A DNA stretch of 64,000 nt, taken from NCBI RefSeq assembly GCF_030209445.1, contig NZ_JARVSD010000016.1, positions 62,001 to 126,000 on the forward strand. The letters are read 5' to 3'. Numbering within the stretch: the stretch's first letter is position 1; every line of letters starts with the position of its first letter. Of this stretch, positions 32,129 to 40,919 are shown in pieces. A model generated the notes under the pieces. The model did no database searches, was not told where the DNA came from, and saw only the letters and a list, made by a program, of their open reading frames with translations. Source of the stretch: Promicromonospora sp. MEB111 (GTDB lineage Bacteria; Actinomycetota; Actinomycetes; Actinomycetales; Cellulomonadaceae). The position numbers and the translations under genes were made by a program.

Positions 32129-34057
32129 TCAGGCCGCGACGTCGTCCCCCACGGGGAGCGACTCGCCGTCGCCGAAGCGGAACAACGGGTCCGCCGTGTC
32201 GAACGGGACGTCCGAGCGGGACTCCTCGACCGCCGCGGTCGACCGGGGCAGGTCGAACGGCAGCCGGCCCTCGGGCGGGACCGCCCCGGTGAGCGCGTCG
32301 AGCAGCGCGGGGGTGCCCACGCCGAACGTGACGACGAGCGTGGTCGTGCCGGGCAGCTCGGCCAGCGGCGTCAGGACCGCCGGGCGGTCCAGGTGCACGT
32401 CCACCACGGTCGGCACGGCCGCGGCGACCTCGGCGACGTGGGCCACGACGTCGTCGGCGAGCTCGAGCGACCCCGCGTGGAAGAAGCTCTCGAAGCCCGG
32501 GCCTCGCACCTCGAACGGCGGGTCGAGGCGCAGCACCGCCACGTCGGCCTCGGCGGGCGAGGCCACGCGCCGGAACCCGGCCACCTCGCCGTCGGGCACA
32601 CCCTCGGCATACAGGCGCAGGCCGGGTGCGAGCGGCAGGCGTGCCGCGCCGCCCGCTCCCCCGCCGACGCCGCCGGCACCGCCGCCCGCGTTCTGCAGCA
32701 CCGTCACCGACCGGGACTGCGCCCGCCGCCCGGCGGCGACCAGGTCCGCGCTCCCGACGACGACGGCGGCGGCGTCCTCGTCGACGTACCGGCGCTCGTC
32801 GAACAGACCGAGCTCGAACTTCTCGGCCAGCAGGCGCCGCACCGACGCGTCGATCCGCTCCTCGGCGACCCGTCCCGACTCCACGAGCTCCACGACGTGC
32901 TCCGGGCACGCCTCGCCGCCGAGCTGGTCGGCACCGGCGTCGAGGATCTTCGCCACGCGGTCCAGCGGGCTCAGGTGCTCCACGCCCCAGGCGCGGGCGG
33001 GGAACGGGAGGCCGAACATCTGAGCGTCGGTCACCAGGCCCCAGTCGGTGCAGATGATGCCGTCGAACCCGAGGTGCTCGCGCAGCAGCCGCGTCAGCAC
33101 GCCGCGGTTGAAGCCGAACCCGACCTGCTCCACGTCCTCCGGACCGGAGCCGAGGTCCGCGCGCAGCCCCACGGGCATGCCGTAGTACGGCATCATCTGC
33201 CGCGTGCCGGCGGCGAGCAGCGCCTTGAACGGCTCCAGGTGCAGGTCGAACCGCCCGCCCGGGTAGACCTGCTCGCGGCCGTAGGCGAAGTGCGGGTCCT
33301 CGCCGTCGAGCTGCGGGCCGCCGCCCGGGAAGTGCTTGGTCATCGTGGACACGCTGTCGCGGCCGAACGCGCCGTCCAGCCCGGCGGCCCGGGCGACGGC
33401 ACCGCCGGCCTGGAGGCCGCGCACGTAGGCGGCGCCCAGCCGTCCGGTGAGGTCGGCGTCCTCGCCGAAGGTGCCCCCGCCGCGCGCCCAGCGGGGCTCG
33501 GTCACGAGGTCCACCTGCGGGTGCAGCGCCGTGCGGATGCCGACGGCGAGGTACTCCCGGCGCGCGGCGTCGCCGTGCTCCTCGACCAGCCGCTCGTCGC
33601 GGGTCGCGGCCAGGCCCAGCGTCTCGGGCCACTGCGAGAACGGCCCCGACAGCAGGGCCGCGCCCGGGTTGTCCGTGAAGCCGTGCCGCGGGTCGGAGGC
33701 GATGGTCACCGGGATGCCCAGCCGGGTGCCGGCGGCCAGGCGCTGGAGCCGGTTGTGCCAGGCGGCGAACTCACGGGCCGTAGGCGGCGCGGCGAGCACG
33801 TTGAGGTGGGTCAGGTGCCGGTCCAGCACCAGGTCGGAGGTGCCGGGCATGCCGTGGTCGGACGGCTCGTCGGCGAGCGTCCCGCCGGGACCCACCTCGA
33901 CCATGGTCTGGAACATCTGCCCGGCCTTCTCGGCCAGGGTCATCCGACCCAGCAGGTCGGCGACGCGCTCGGCGACGGGCAGCGCGGGGTCGCGGTACGG
34001 CACCGCCGGGTGCGGTGCCCCGCGGGCCGCGTCGCGGGCCGCGTCGGTGGCCGTCAT
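32129..34057 (-). CDS. Glycoside hydrolase family 3 (beta-glucosidase-like)
   Basis: 642-residue GH3 enzyme without a signal peptide, so cytosolic. LLGRMTLAEKAGQMFQTMVE opens the N-terminal barrel; TIASDPRHGF, TKHFPGGGPQLDGEDPH (substrate-binding Lys-His) and FDGIICTDWGLVTDA give the nucleophile Asp. The C-terminal domain (from about residue 440) is shorter than in full beta-glucosidases and has a Gly/Ala-rich linker. Exo-acting on imported beta-glycosides is likely. The ATG overlaps the stop of the MFS gene (ATGA), so the two are translationally coupled. Confidence 0.87.
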   Translation of the reverse strand: MTATDAARDAARGAPHPAVPYRDPALPVAERVADLLGRMTLAEKAGQMFQTMVEVGPGGTLADEPSDHGMPGTSDLVLDRHLTHLNVLAAPPTAREFAAWHNRLQRLAAGTRLGIPVTIASDPRHGFTDNPGAALLSGPFSQWPETLGLAATRDERLVEEHGDAARREYLAVGIRTALHPQVDLVTEPRWARGGGTFGEDADLTGRLGAAYVRGLQAGGAVARAAGLDGAFGRDSVSTMTKHFPGGGPQLDGEDPHFAYGREQVYPGGRFDLHLEPFKALLAAGTRQMMPYYGMPVGLRADLGSGPEDVEQVGFGFNRGVLTRLLREHLGFDGIICTDWGLVTDAQMFGLPFPARAWGVEHLSPLDRVAKILDAGADQLGGEACPEHVVELVESGRVAEERIDASVRRLLAEKFELGLFDERRYVDEDAAAVVVGSADLVAAGRRAQSRSVTVLQNAGGGAGGVGGGAGGAARLPLAPGLRLYAEGVPDGEVAGFRRVASPAEADVAVLRLDPPFEVRGPGFESFFHAGSLELADDVVAHVAEVAAAVPTVVDVHLDRPAVLTPLAELPGTTTLVVTFGVGTPALLDALTGAVPPEGRLPFDLPRSTAAVEESRSDVPFDTADPLFRFGDGESLPVGDDVAA

Positions 34058-35391
34058 CGCGCACCCCGGATGAACATGGTGCTCACGGCGCCGACGACGG
34101 CCACCAGCGCGCCCACCAGGAACAGCGAGGTGTAGTTGCCGCCCGCCCCGGAGGCCGGGCCGATCGCCAGGAGTGCGGGCGCGAGGGCCGGCGCGAGCGA
34201 CTGCGGCAGGGCGTTGGCGATGTTGAACACGCCCATGTTCTTCGCGGCCTCGGTCTCGCGGTTGGGCAGCACGTCGGTCACGAGTGCCAGGTCGACGGCG
34301 AAGTACGCGCCCAGGCCCGCGCCGAACAGCGCGGCACCGAGGTACAGGTGACCGGGCGCGCCGGCGAACGCGAAGACGAGCAGGCCCGCGCCCGCGAGCA
34401 CGGTGGAGACGACGACGAACACCTTGCGGCGGCCGGTGCGGTCCGACAGCGCACCGCCCGCGGCGCCCGCCAGCAGCAGCACGGCCGCCTGGAGCACCAT
34501 CAGGCGCAGCTGCCAGCCCAGCGCCGTCGGCTCGTCCATGCCGAACCGGTCCTGCAGGAAGTACACCTGGTAGCTGTTGTAGAGCGCGAAGCCGAACAGC
34601 AGCAGGAAGCGCCCGGCGAAGGCCCAGCCGAAGTCGGGGTGCTTGCGCGGCGAGACCCAGAAGCCCCCGAGGAAGCGGCCCAGGTGGAACGGCTCGACGT
34701 CGGCCGGGTCCAGGCGGCGGTCCCGCAGGACGGCGACCAGCGCGAGCACGCCGACGATCGCCAGCGCCGTGGGCAGCAGGAACAGCCAGGCCGAGCCCGC
34801 GCCGGCCGCCGTCAGCCAGGCCGCGATACCGATCCCGGCCAGCGGCGCGAGGTTCTGCGCGATGCCGAGCCAGCCGGAGACGCGGGCCCGCAGGCGCTCG
34901 GAGACCTGGTCCGGCAGCAGGGCCTGCAGGGCGGCCTGCGTGCCGTTGAACGCCGTCTGCGCGATCGCCCAGCCGATGGCGACCACCGCGATGTTCGGCG
35001 CGACCGCGATGATCGCGATGCCGACGGAGCCGAGCAGCACGCCCCACAGCAGCCAGGGGCGGCGCATGCCGAGGCGGGAGGTGGTGCGGTCGGACAGGGC
35101 GCCCGCGAGCGGGTTCGCCACGAACGCGAAGAACGCGCCCACACCGGTCACCAGGGCCAGGTCGGCCGCGCGCGACTCCGGGGTGGACAGGGCGCTGACC
35201 CGCAGCGCCAGGGTGCTGATGACCGGGGTCAGGAGCGCCACGTACAGCGCGAAGAACGCGGCCACGTAGGCGAGGACGAGGCCGGTGCCGCCTTCCCGGC
35301 GCCGCGCCGGTTCCTGGTCCGAGGGCTGGGCCGAGCGTGGTGCCGCGGCCGCCGGGTCCTGCGGCGCGGGAGGCGAGTCGAGGGTTGCCAT
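34054..35391 (-). CDS. MFS sugar transporter (SLC45/GPH-like)
   Basis: 445 residues, twelve membrane helices. NPLAGALSDRTTSRLGMRRP between TM2 and TM3 and GALSDRTGRRKVF in the second half are the two MFS loop motifs; the first matches sucrose/glycoside-cation symporters. With a cytosolic GH3 enzyme directly downstream, it probably imports beta-glucosides or oligosaccharides. GGAG five bases before the ATG at 35391. Expressed divergently from the large GH3 gene under two TetR-type dyads. Confidence 0.87.
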   Translation of the reverse strand: MATLDSPPAPQDPAAAAPRSAQPSDQEPARRREGGTGLVLAYVAAFFALYVALLTPVISTLALRVSALSTPESRAADLALVTGVGAFFAFVANPLAGALSDRTTSRLGMRRPWLLWGVLLGSVGIAIIAVAPNIAVVAIGWAIAQTAFNGTQAALQALLPDQVSERLRARVSGWLGIAQNLAPLAGIGIAAWLTAAGAGSAWLFLLPTALAIVGVLALVAVLRDRRLDPADVEPFHLGRFLGGFWVSPRKHPDFGWAFAGRFLLLFGFALYNSYQVYFLQDRFGMDEPTALGWQLRLMVLQAAVLLLAGAAGGALSDRTGRRKVFVVVSTVLAGAGLLVFAFAGAPGHLYLGAALFGAGLGAYFAVDLALVTDVLPNRETEAAKNMGVFNIANALPQSLAPALAPALLAIGPASGAGGNYTSLFLVGALVAVVGAVSTMFIRGAR

Positions 35392-35459
35392 GGTCTCTCC
35401 TGAGTGGGGCAGCACTGCCCCGGCTGGTCGGGCCCTGGCGGGCCGCTGTCGACGTCGGC

Positions 35460-35499
35460 CTACCAGGTGGTAGTTTTTGAATTCCTACCACTCGGTAGG
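35460..35499. promoter_or_regulatory. Paired TetR-type operators in the GH3/MFS divergent promoter
   Basis: CTACCA-GG-TGGTAG (35460-35473) and CCTACC-ACTC-GGTAGG (35484-35499) share the CTACC/GGTAG core, with centres 25 bases apart. They lie in the AT-richest part between the MFS gene (start 35391) and the GH3 gene (start 35536). The TetR gene at 37929-38624 is the obvious candidate regulator. Confidence 0.7.
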
Positions 35500-35535
35500 T
35501 TTGCTACGCAACAGACCAGGCTAAGGAGCGCACCC

Positions 35536-37932
35536 ATGACCATCGAGGAGACCACCGAGGCCCCGGCAGCGGCAGTTCCGGGCACCACGGGCCCGGGTTC
35601 GGGCCGCGCGTTCGACGTCGAACGCGTGCTCGCCGCCCTCACGCTCGAGGAGAAGGCGTCGCTGCTGTCGGGCCTGGACTTCTGGACCACGCAGCCGGTC
35701 GACCGCCCGGAGGTTGCCGTACCCGGCGTCATGGTCACCGACGGCCCGCACGGGCTGCGCAAGCAGGCCGAGTCCCCCGACCACCTGGGGCTCGGCACCT
35801 CCGTGCCCGCCACCTGCTTCCCGCCCGCGGCCACGCTCGGCTCCACCTGGGACCCCGCGCTGCTGCGCCGCGTGGGCGAGGCGCTCGGCCGCGAGACCCG
35901 CGCCAACGACGTCGCCGTGCTGCTGGGCCCCGGCATCAACATCACGCGCTCGCCGCTGAACGGCCGCAACTTTGAGTACCTCTCCGAGGACCCGGTGATC
36001 TCGGGCGAGCTCGGCGCCGCGCTCGTGGACGGCATCCAGTCCCAGGGCGTCGGCACGTCCCTGAAGCACTTCGCGGCCAACAACCAGGAGGCCGACCGCA
36101 TGCGCGTCTCGGCCGACGTCGACGAGCGCACCCTGCGCGAGATCTACCTGCCCGGGTTCGAGCGCGTGGTCAAGCGGGCACAGCCGTGGACCGTGATGTG
36201 CTCGTACAACAAGATCAACGACGTCTACGCGTCGCAGAACCACTGGCTGCTCACCGAGGTGCTGCGCGACGAGTGGGGCTTCGAGGGGCTCGTCGTGTCC
36301 GACTGGGGCGCGGTGCGCGACCGGGTCGCCGCCGTCGCGGCCGGGCTGGACCTGGAGATGCCCGCCTCGGGCGGCCGGACCGACGCCGAGGTGGTCGCCG
36401 CGGTGCGCGCCGGCACGCTCGACGAGGCCGTGGTCGACGTCGCGGCCCGCCGCGTGCTGCGGCTGGTGGCGCGCTCGCTTCCGGCGCTGGACGCCGCGGC
36501 CGCCTCCGGCGAGGGCTTCGACGTCGACGCCCACCACGCCCTGGCCCGCGAGGCCGCGGCCGCGGGCACGGTGCTGCTGAAGAACGACGCCGTCCCCGCC
36601 GGCGGTTCGGGTGACGGCCCGACCGGGGTGCCGCTGCTGCCCCTCGCCGCGGTCGACGGCGTCGCCGTGATCGGCGAGCTGGCCCGCACGCCGCGCTACC
36701 AGGGCGCCGGATCCTCGCAGGTCAACCCCACGCGGCTCGACGACGCGCTGTCCGCGCTGCGCTCCGCCACGGGCGCCGAGGTGCCGTTCGCCGCGGGCTA
36801 CACGGTCGACGGCGCCGACGCCGGCTCGGGCACGGACGCGGCGGCCCTGCTGGCCGAGGCCGTCGAGGTGGCCCGCGCCGCCGGGACGGTGCTGGTGTTC
36901 CTGGGGCTGCCCGCCTCCTACGAGTCGGAGGGCTTCGACCGCGCCCACATGGACCTGCCCGCGGAGCAGGTCGCGGTGCTGGAGGCCGTGGCCGCGATCA
37001 ACCCGCGGGTCGTGGTGGTGCTGGCGAACGGCTCGGCCGTCTCGGTCGCGTCGTGGCGGCACCTCGCCCCGGCCGTGGTCGAGGGCTGGCTGGGCGGCCA
37101 GGCCGGTGGCTCCGCCGTCGTCGACGTGCTGCTCGGGGCGGTGAACCCGGCCGGGCGCCTGGCCGAGACCATCCCGCTGCGCCTGGCGGACAACCCGTCC
37201 TACGGCAACTTCCCCGGCGAGCTGGGACACGTCCGCTACGGCGAGGGCCTGCTGGTGGGATACCGCTGGTACGACGCGCGGCAGGCGGACGTCGCCTACC
37301 CGTTCGGCCACGGCCTGTCGTACACCACCTTCGCCTACGACGGCGTCGCCGCCGAGGTGCTGCGCCCCGACGCGACGGCGGCGGACGACGACGCCGCGGA
37401 CGGCGCCGCGGTGCGCGTGCGGGTGACCGTCACCAACACGGGCGACCGGTCCGGCGCCGAGGTGGTGCAGGTGTACGTGGGCGACCCCGCGGCCCAGGTG
37501 CAGCGCCCGGAGCGCGAGCTCAAGGCGTTCGCGAAGGTCGACCTGGCGCCGGGCGAGTCGCGCGAGCTCACCCTCGATCTCACGGGCCGCGACCTGGCCT
37601 ACTGGCACCCCGTGCTGCGCCGCTGGGTGGTCGAGGGCGGCGAGTTCGTCGTCTCCGTGGGCGCGTCGTCGCGCGACCTGCGCGGCTCGGCCACCGTCGT
37701 CGTCGACGGCGAGGACGTGCGCCTGCCGCTGGAGCCGCTGTCCACGGTGGCCGAGGCGATGGCGCACCCCGTCGTCGGGCCGCACATCCAGGCCCTGGTG
37801 CACGGCGGCGCCGTCGCCGAGGACATGCTCGGGATGATCGGCGACATGCCGCTGACCGTCGTGGCCGACTTCGGCATGGGCGGGTTCGACCGGGACGGCC
37901 TGACGGCGCTGCTGGCGGAGGCCAACGGCTAG
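35536..37932 (+). CDS. Glycoside hydrolase family 3 beta-glucosidase
   Basis: 798 residues, cytosolic (no signal). VERVLAALTLEEKASLLSGL and PGVMVTDGPHGLRKQ open the barrel; SLKHFAANNQEADRMRVSAD is the Lys-His substrate site; FEGLVVSDWGAVRDR holds the nucleophile Asp. The C-terminal alpha/beta sandwich has GAGSSQVNPT and FLGLPASYESEGFDR, then a fibronectin III-like domain (VRVTVTNTGDRSGAEVVQVY). Full-length beta-glucosidase architecture without a PA14 insert. AAGGAG eight bases upstream. Divergent from the MFS/GH3 operon, which it probably complements in cleaving imported oligosaccharides. Confidence 0.9.
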   Translation: MTIEETTEAPAAAVPGTTGPGSGRAFDVERVLAALTLEEKASLLSGLDFWTTQPVDRPEVAVPGVMVTDGPHGLRKQAESPDHLGLGTSVPATCFPPAATLGSTWDPALLRRVGEALGRETRANDVAVLLGPGINITRSPLNGRNFEYLSEDPVISGELGAALVDGIQSQGVGTSLKHFAANNQEADRMRVSADVDERTLREIYLPGFERVVKRAQPWTVMCSYNKINDVYASQNHWLLTEVLRDEWGFEGLVVSDWGAVRDRVAAVAAGLDLEMPASGGRTDAEVVAAVRAGTLDEAVVDVAARRVLRLVARSLPALDAAAASGEGFDVDAHHALAREAAAAGTVLLKNDAVPAGGSGDGPTGVPLLPLAAVDGVAVIGELARTPRYQGAGSSQVNPTRLDDALSALRSATGAEVPFAAGYTVDGADAGSGTDAAALLAEAVEVARAAGTVLVFLGLPASYESEGFDRAHMDLPAEQVAVLEAVAAINPRVVVVLANGSAVSVASWRHLAPAVVEGWLGGQAGGSAVVDVLLGAVNPAGRLAETIPLRLADNPSYGNFPGELGHVRYGEGLLVGYRWYDARQADVAYPFGHGLSYTTFAYDGVAAEVLRPDATAADDDAADGAAVRVRVTVTNTGDRSGAEVVQVYVGDPAAQVQRPERELKAFAKVDLAPGESRELTLDLTGRDLAYWHPVLRRWVVEGGEFVVSVGASSRDLRGSATVVVDGEDVRLPLEPLSTVAEAMAHPVVGPHIQALVHGGAVAEDMLGMIGDMPLTVVADFGMGGFDRDGLTALLAEANG

Positions 37933-38624
37933 CGCAGGATGAGATCCAGGTAGCCGCGCAGGTCGGCGGCCATGTCCACGCGCTGCGCCCCCGGCCGTTC
38001 GAGGGACAGCAGCCACTGGATCTGCAGGCCGTCCATGAGCGCCACCACGGTGCGCGCCGCCTGGTCCGGGTCCACGCCGGGAGCGAGGCCGCCGCGTGCG
38101 GCCCGCTCCCGCAGGAGCTGGGACTGCTCGCCCAGCACGCGGGCGTACCTGCGCTGGAAGTAGTCGTGCGCGGGATGGTCGGGCGACGTCGCCTCGGTGG
38201 ACAGGCCGGCGAACAACTCGACGAGCGGACGGCGCAGGCGGTTGCGCTCCACGACGTTCAGCAGGGCCTCGAAGTAGTCGGAGCCGCGCTCGAGGTCCTC
38301 CTGGAAGGACTGCTCGTCCACCGCGTCGCGGTACTCCAGCACGGCCTCCAGCAGGGCGGCCTTGTTGGGGAAGTGGTGCAGCAGGCCCGGGTGGGAGATG
38401 CCCACCCGGGCCGCGATGTCCCGCAGGGAGGCGCCGTGGAAGCCGACGTCGGCGAACACGAGGATCGCCGTGCGGATGATCTCCTGCTGCGTCGCGCGAC
38501 CCTTGGCGTAGCCGCCGCGCTGACCCGTCGTCGCCGCGGTGCCGGCGGCGCGGGTGCGGGCGGTTCCGGTGCCGGCGGTGGCTTTCGTCCTGGTGGACGG
38601 GCCGGTCTGAGCGCTGACGGACAT
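37929..38624 (-). CDS. TetR family regulator of the beta-glucoside locus
   Basis: 231 residues. A Thr/Ala-rich N-terminal tail of about 40 residues precedes the HTH: QQEIIRTAILVFADVGFHGA, SLRDIAARVGISHPGLLHHF, PNKAALLEAVLEYRDAV. The C-terminal ligand domain includes MDGLQIQWLL, a feature shared with the (frameshifted) TetR at 18476, indicating the same subfamily. Convergent with the GH3 gene; both stops lie in one CTAG. The likely targets are the paired operators at 35460-35499, with a sugar or glycoside as inducer. Confidence 0.87.
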   Translation of the reverse strand: MSVSAQTGPSTRTKATAGTGTARTRAAGTAATTGQRGGYAKGRATQQEIIRTAILVFADVGFHGASLRDIAARVGISHPGLLHHFPNKAALLEAVLEYRDAVDEQSFQEDLERGSDYFEALLNVVERNRLRRPLVELFAGLSTEATSPDHPAHDYFQRRYARVLGEQSQLLRERAARGGLAPGVDPDQAARTVVALMDGLQIQWLLSLERPGAQRVDMAADLRGYLDLILR

Positions 38625-38687
38625 GCGCCCAACGTACCCCGGCCGGGGCGGCGCGACGGTCTCGGGCCGCTACGCCCCGCTCGTTGT

Positions 38688-38722
38688 CGCCTGAGCCTGC
38701 GGTTCCGCCTCGGGCTCAGGCG
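38688..38722. terminator. 10-bp hairpin over the end of the LmeA-like gene
   Basis: CGCCTGAGCC (38688-38697) pairs perfectly with GGCTCAGGCG (38713-38722) over 15 bases. The minus-strand gene's stop codon (38716-38718) is inside the stem. It probably terminates that gene, and the TetR promoter lies beyond it. Confidence 0.6.
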
Positions 38723-39660
38723 AGGCGGGCGCTGGCCACGATCTCGCGGTCCACGTCCAGGCGGACGTCGGCCAGGCGGACGCCGTCCGGCAGCTTCTCG
38801 GCGAGGTCGATGTCCCGGCTGGTGGCGGCCTCGACCTTGCCGCGGATCGTCCCGAGCAGCGCGGCGACCAGCGGGTTGCCGCTGCCGAGCTGCACGTCGC
38901 GCACGGCGAGCACCATGTTCTCGTCGATGCTGACCGACGCCGTGGCCTGCACCCGTGCCGAGAGGAACACGCCCTTCTTGATCGCGGCGTCGACCCGGAG
39001 CGTCGCCGCCCGCGGACCTCGCGAGACCACGTCGAGGTCCAACCCGGTCAGCGTGATGCCCTGCTGCAGCAGGACGACCGTGAGCACCCCGCGCGCCGTC
39101 GTGACCAGGCCCGCCTTGTCGACGGCGACCCGGGCGTGGCCGGAGACCGGGTGGTCGGCGCTGGGCTCGACGGGCTGGATGCCGACGCGGCCGTCGGACC
39201 CCTCGACCCAGTCGAACCGCAGGTTCGTCAGCTCCGCGGTGATGTCCACGGGCAGGTCCACCACGACGAGCTGGTGCGCGTCGACGCGCAGGTGGCGCAG
39301 CGTCCCGGGCTCGTGGCCGACCACCTCGGGGTGCCAGCGCCTCGCGGCGGACGCGGGCCGGGCGGGGTGGCCGGGCAGGCCGTTGTGGACGGGCTGGGCC
39401 GGGGCCTCCGGCAGGCGCACGACGACGCCCGACAGGTCGATGACGGCGGACGCGATGTCCGCGCCGTCGAGCTCCGCGGTGATCGGCGCGCGGTCCAGCC
39501 CCAGGGCCTGGCTGCCGATCTCGTCCGCGAGCGTCGCGCGGATCCGGGCCTCCAGGTCGGCGCCGAGGGCGGGCCGGGGTGCGGTGCCGAGGGGGATCGG
39601 GTCGGGCGCGGGGCGGCCGGCGGACTGGTCGGGTGCGGGGCGCTGGGCGGCGTCGGTCAT
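38716..39660 (-). CDS. Hypothetical protein, possible LmeA/DUF2993-like
   Basis: 314 residues, no signal peptide. The sequence is made of alternating short beta-strands (ADIASAVIDLSGVVVRLP, LRVDAHQLVVVDLPVDITAE, VLLQQGITLTGLDLDVVSRG) and ends with DGVRLADVRLDVDREIVASA. This strand pattern and the LPDGVRL ending resemble DUF2993/LmeA lipid-binding proteins, but no diagnostic motif is certain. Leaderless start: TAGTCT eight bases before the ATG. Stands alone. Confidence 0.6.
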   Translation of the reverse strand: MTDAAQRPAPDQSAGRPAPDPIPLGTAPRPALGADLEARIRATLADEIGSQALGLDRAPITAELDGADIASAVIDLSGVVVRLPEAPAQPVHNGLPGHPARPASAARRWHPEVVGHEPGTLRHLRVDAHQLVVVDLPVDITAELTNLRFDWVEGSDGRVGIQPVEPSADHPVSGHARVAVDKAGLVTTARGVLTVVLLQQGITLTGLDLDVVSRGPRAATLRVDAAIKKGVFLSARVQATASVSIDENMVLAVRDVQLGSGNPLVAALLGTIRGKVEAATSRDIDLAEKLPDGVRLADVRLDVDREIVASARLA

Positions 39661-39759
39661 GGACGCGAGACTAGCCGCGATCGCGCGGGCGGGGCCGGTG
39701 ACCTGCGGTGCGGGTCGGACCCCGCCGTCGTCGGACGAAGGCGGGCCAGCCGGGCGCCG

Positions 39760-40836
39760 TCAGACGCGGCCCTGGTTGAGGCGCCGCTGCAGGGCCATGA
39801 CGGCGCGGGACTCGCGGGAGATGACGCCGTCGACCGGGGTGCCGAGGTAGCGCTGGAGGGCGCGGATGGTCTGCGGGCCGATCTTCCCGTCGCGCTGGTC
39901 CGCGGGCATGCCGATCTTGCGCTGCAGGGCGGCGATCACACGGGAGCCCTGGGCGTCGGTGACCCAGCGCCAGCCGGTGGTCAGGCCGGGGTTGACGTCG
40001 CGCCAGGCGATGCTCTGGGACGAGACGACGCCGTCGACCGTGGTGCCGAGCTCCTGCTGAAGGCGGCGGGTGGTGGACGAGCCCCAGAAGCCGTCGACGG
40101 TCAGGCCGCCGGGCTCCCCCGGGCTGGGCGGGGTGGAACCCTCGCCGGCGCGGATGTCGTCGAGGCGCGCGTACAGGTTCCGCCCGGGGCAGGCGGTCTG
40201 CGAGACGTCGCGGTGGCCGCCGAGCGGCGCGCCCTGGGTCCACCAGCGGCCCTTGCCGGCGCCGTAGATGGCCGCGGCGGTGGAGATCTGGGCGGCGGTG
40301 GGGTTGTTGGTCTCGTAGTTGCCGGCGAAGCAGATGGAGCGGGAGGTGCTGTTGCGCCCGCCGGTGTGGGTGCCGCGCCGGTTCCAGCTCACGCCCTGGT
40401 AGGCCCGGCCGGAGGGGAAGACGACCACGTTGTAGGAGATGCCGGTGCCGAACCGGGTCTGGCCCACACTCTCCAGCGCCCGCATCTGCTCGGCCTCGGC
40501 GGCCACGCTCGCGTCCGGGGAGAGCTGCGCCGTGACCGAGTGGTGCACCCACACCTCGACGGCGGGGCCGGTCAGCGTCAGGTCGCCGTCGGGGTAGCGG
40601 GCGCCCCAGGAGGCCCGGGTCGCGATGTTCACCGTGGCGGTGGGCTCGACGTACGGCTCGGGCGGTGCGGGGGCGGTCGTGGGTTCGGGGGTCCCGGGCG
40701 CCTCAGGGGTCTCGGGTGCCTCGGTGGGTTCCGGGGCCGCCCAGGGCTCGGTCACCTCGCCCTGCGGCTGGTCGTCGGGCCCGAGCACCTCCAGCACGAC
40801 GCCGCCCTCACCCTTGATCTCGTACGTCTCAGCCAC
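39760..40836 (-). CDS. PGRP/amidase_2 N-acetylmuramoyl-L-alanine amidase with peptidoglycan-binding repeats
   Basis: 358 residues. After a beta-rich 30-residue start comes a Pro/Glu/Thr linker (EPTEAPETPEAPGTPEPTT), then the amidase: RASWGARYP, EVWVHHSV (Zn His), ISYNVVVFPSGRAYQG, GNYETNNPT and GGHRDVSQTACPG (second His and Cys ligands). Two peptidoglycan-binding modules follow (GSRVIAALQRKIGM and QTIRALQRYLGT). No signal peptide or anchor is visible, as in phage endolysins, although no phage genes are near. GTG 40836 with AGGGGG before it is preferred; ATG 40854 is an alternative. Confidence 0.82.
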   Translation of the reverse strand: MAETYEIKGEGGVVLEVLGPDDQPQGEVTEPWAAPEPTEAPETPEAPGTPEPTTAPAPPEPYVEPTATVNIATRASWGARYPDGDLTLTGPAVEVWVHHSVTAQLSPDASVAAEAEQMRALESVGQTRFGTGISYNVVVFPSGRAYQGVSWNRRGTHTGGRNSTSRSICFAGNYETNNPTAAQISTAAAIYGAGKGRWWTQGAPLGGHRDVSQTACPGRNLYARLDDIRAGEGSTPPSPGEPGGLTVDGFWGSSTTRRLQQELGTTVDGVVSSQSIAWRDVNPGLTTGWRWVTDAQGSRVIAALQRKIGMPADQRDGKIGPQTIRALQRYLGTPVDGVISRESRAVMALQRRLNQGRV

Positions 40837-40919
40837 GGTTCCCCCTCGCGCCATGTTCCGTATATGTCGGTCATGTCTACCACCGTGCGCGAGGCGGGGC
40901 GACCCCTTAGCGTGCGGGT

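Noticed and set aside
32129-35491. A single 1120-codon minus-strand reading frame covering GH3 and part of the transporter region
   Set aside because: Only the part up to 34057 has GH3 features; the rest is the wrong-frame shadow of the MFS gene. The ATG at 34057 with the ATGA overlap is the real start.
39760-40836. Prophage remnant signalled by the endolysin-like amidase
   Set aside because: No holin, structural, integrase or attachment-site sequence was seen on either side.
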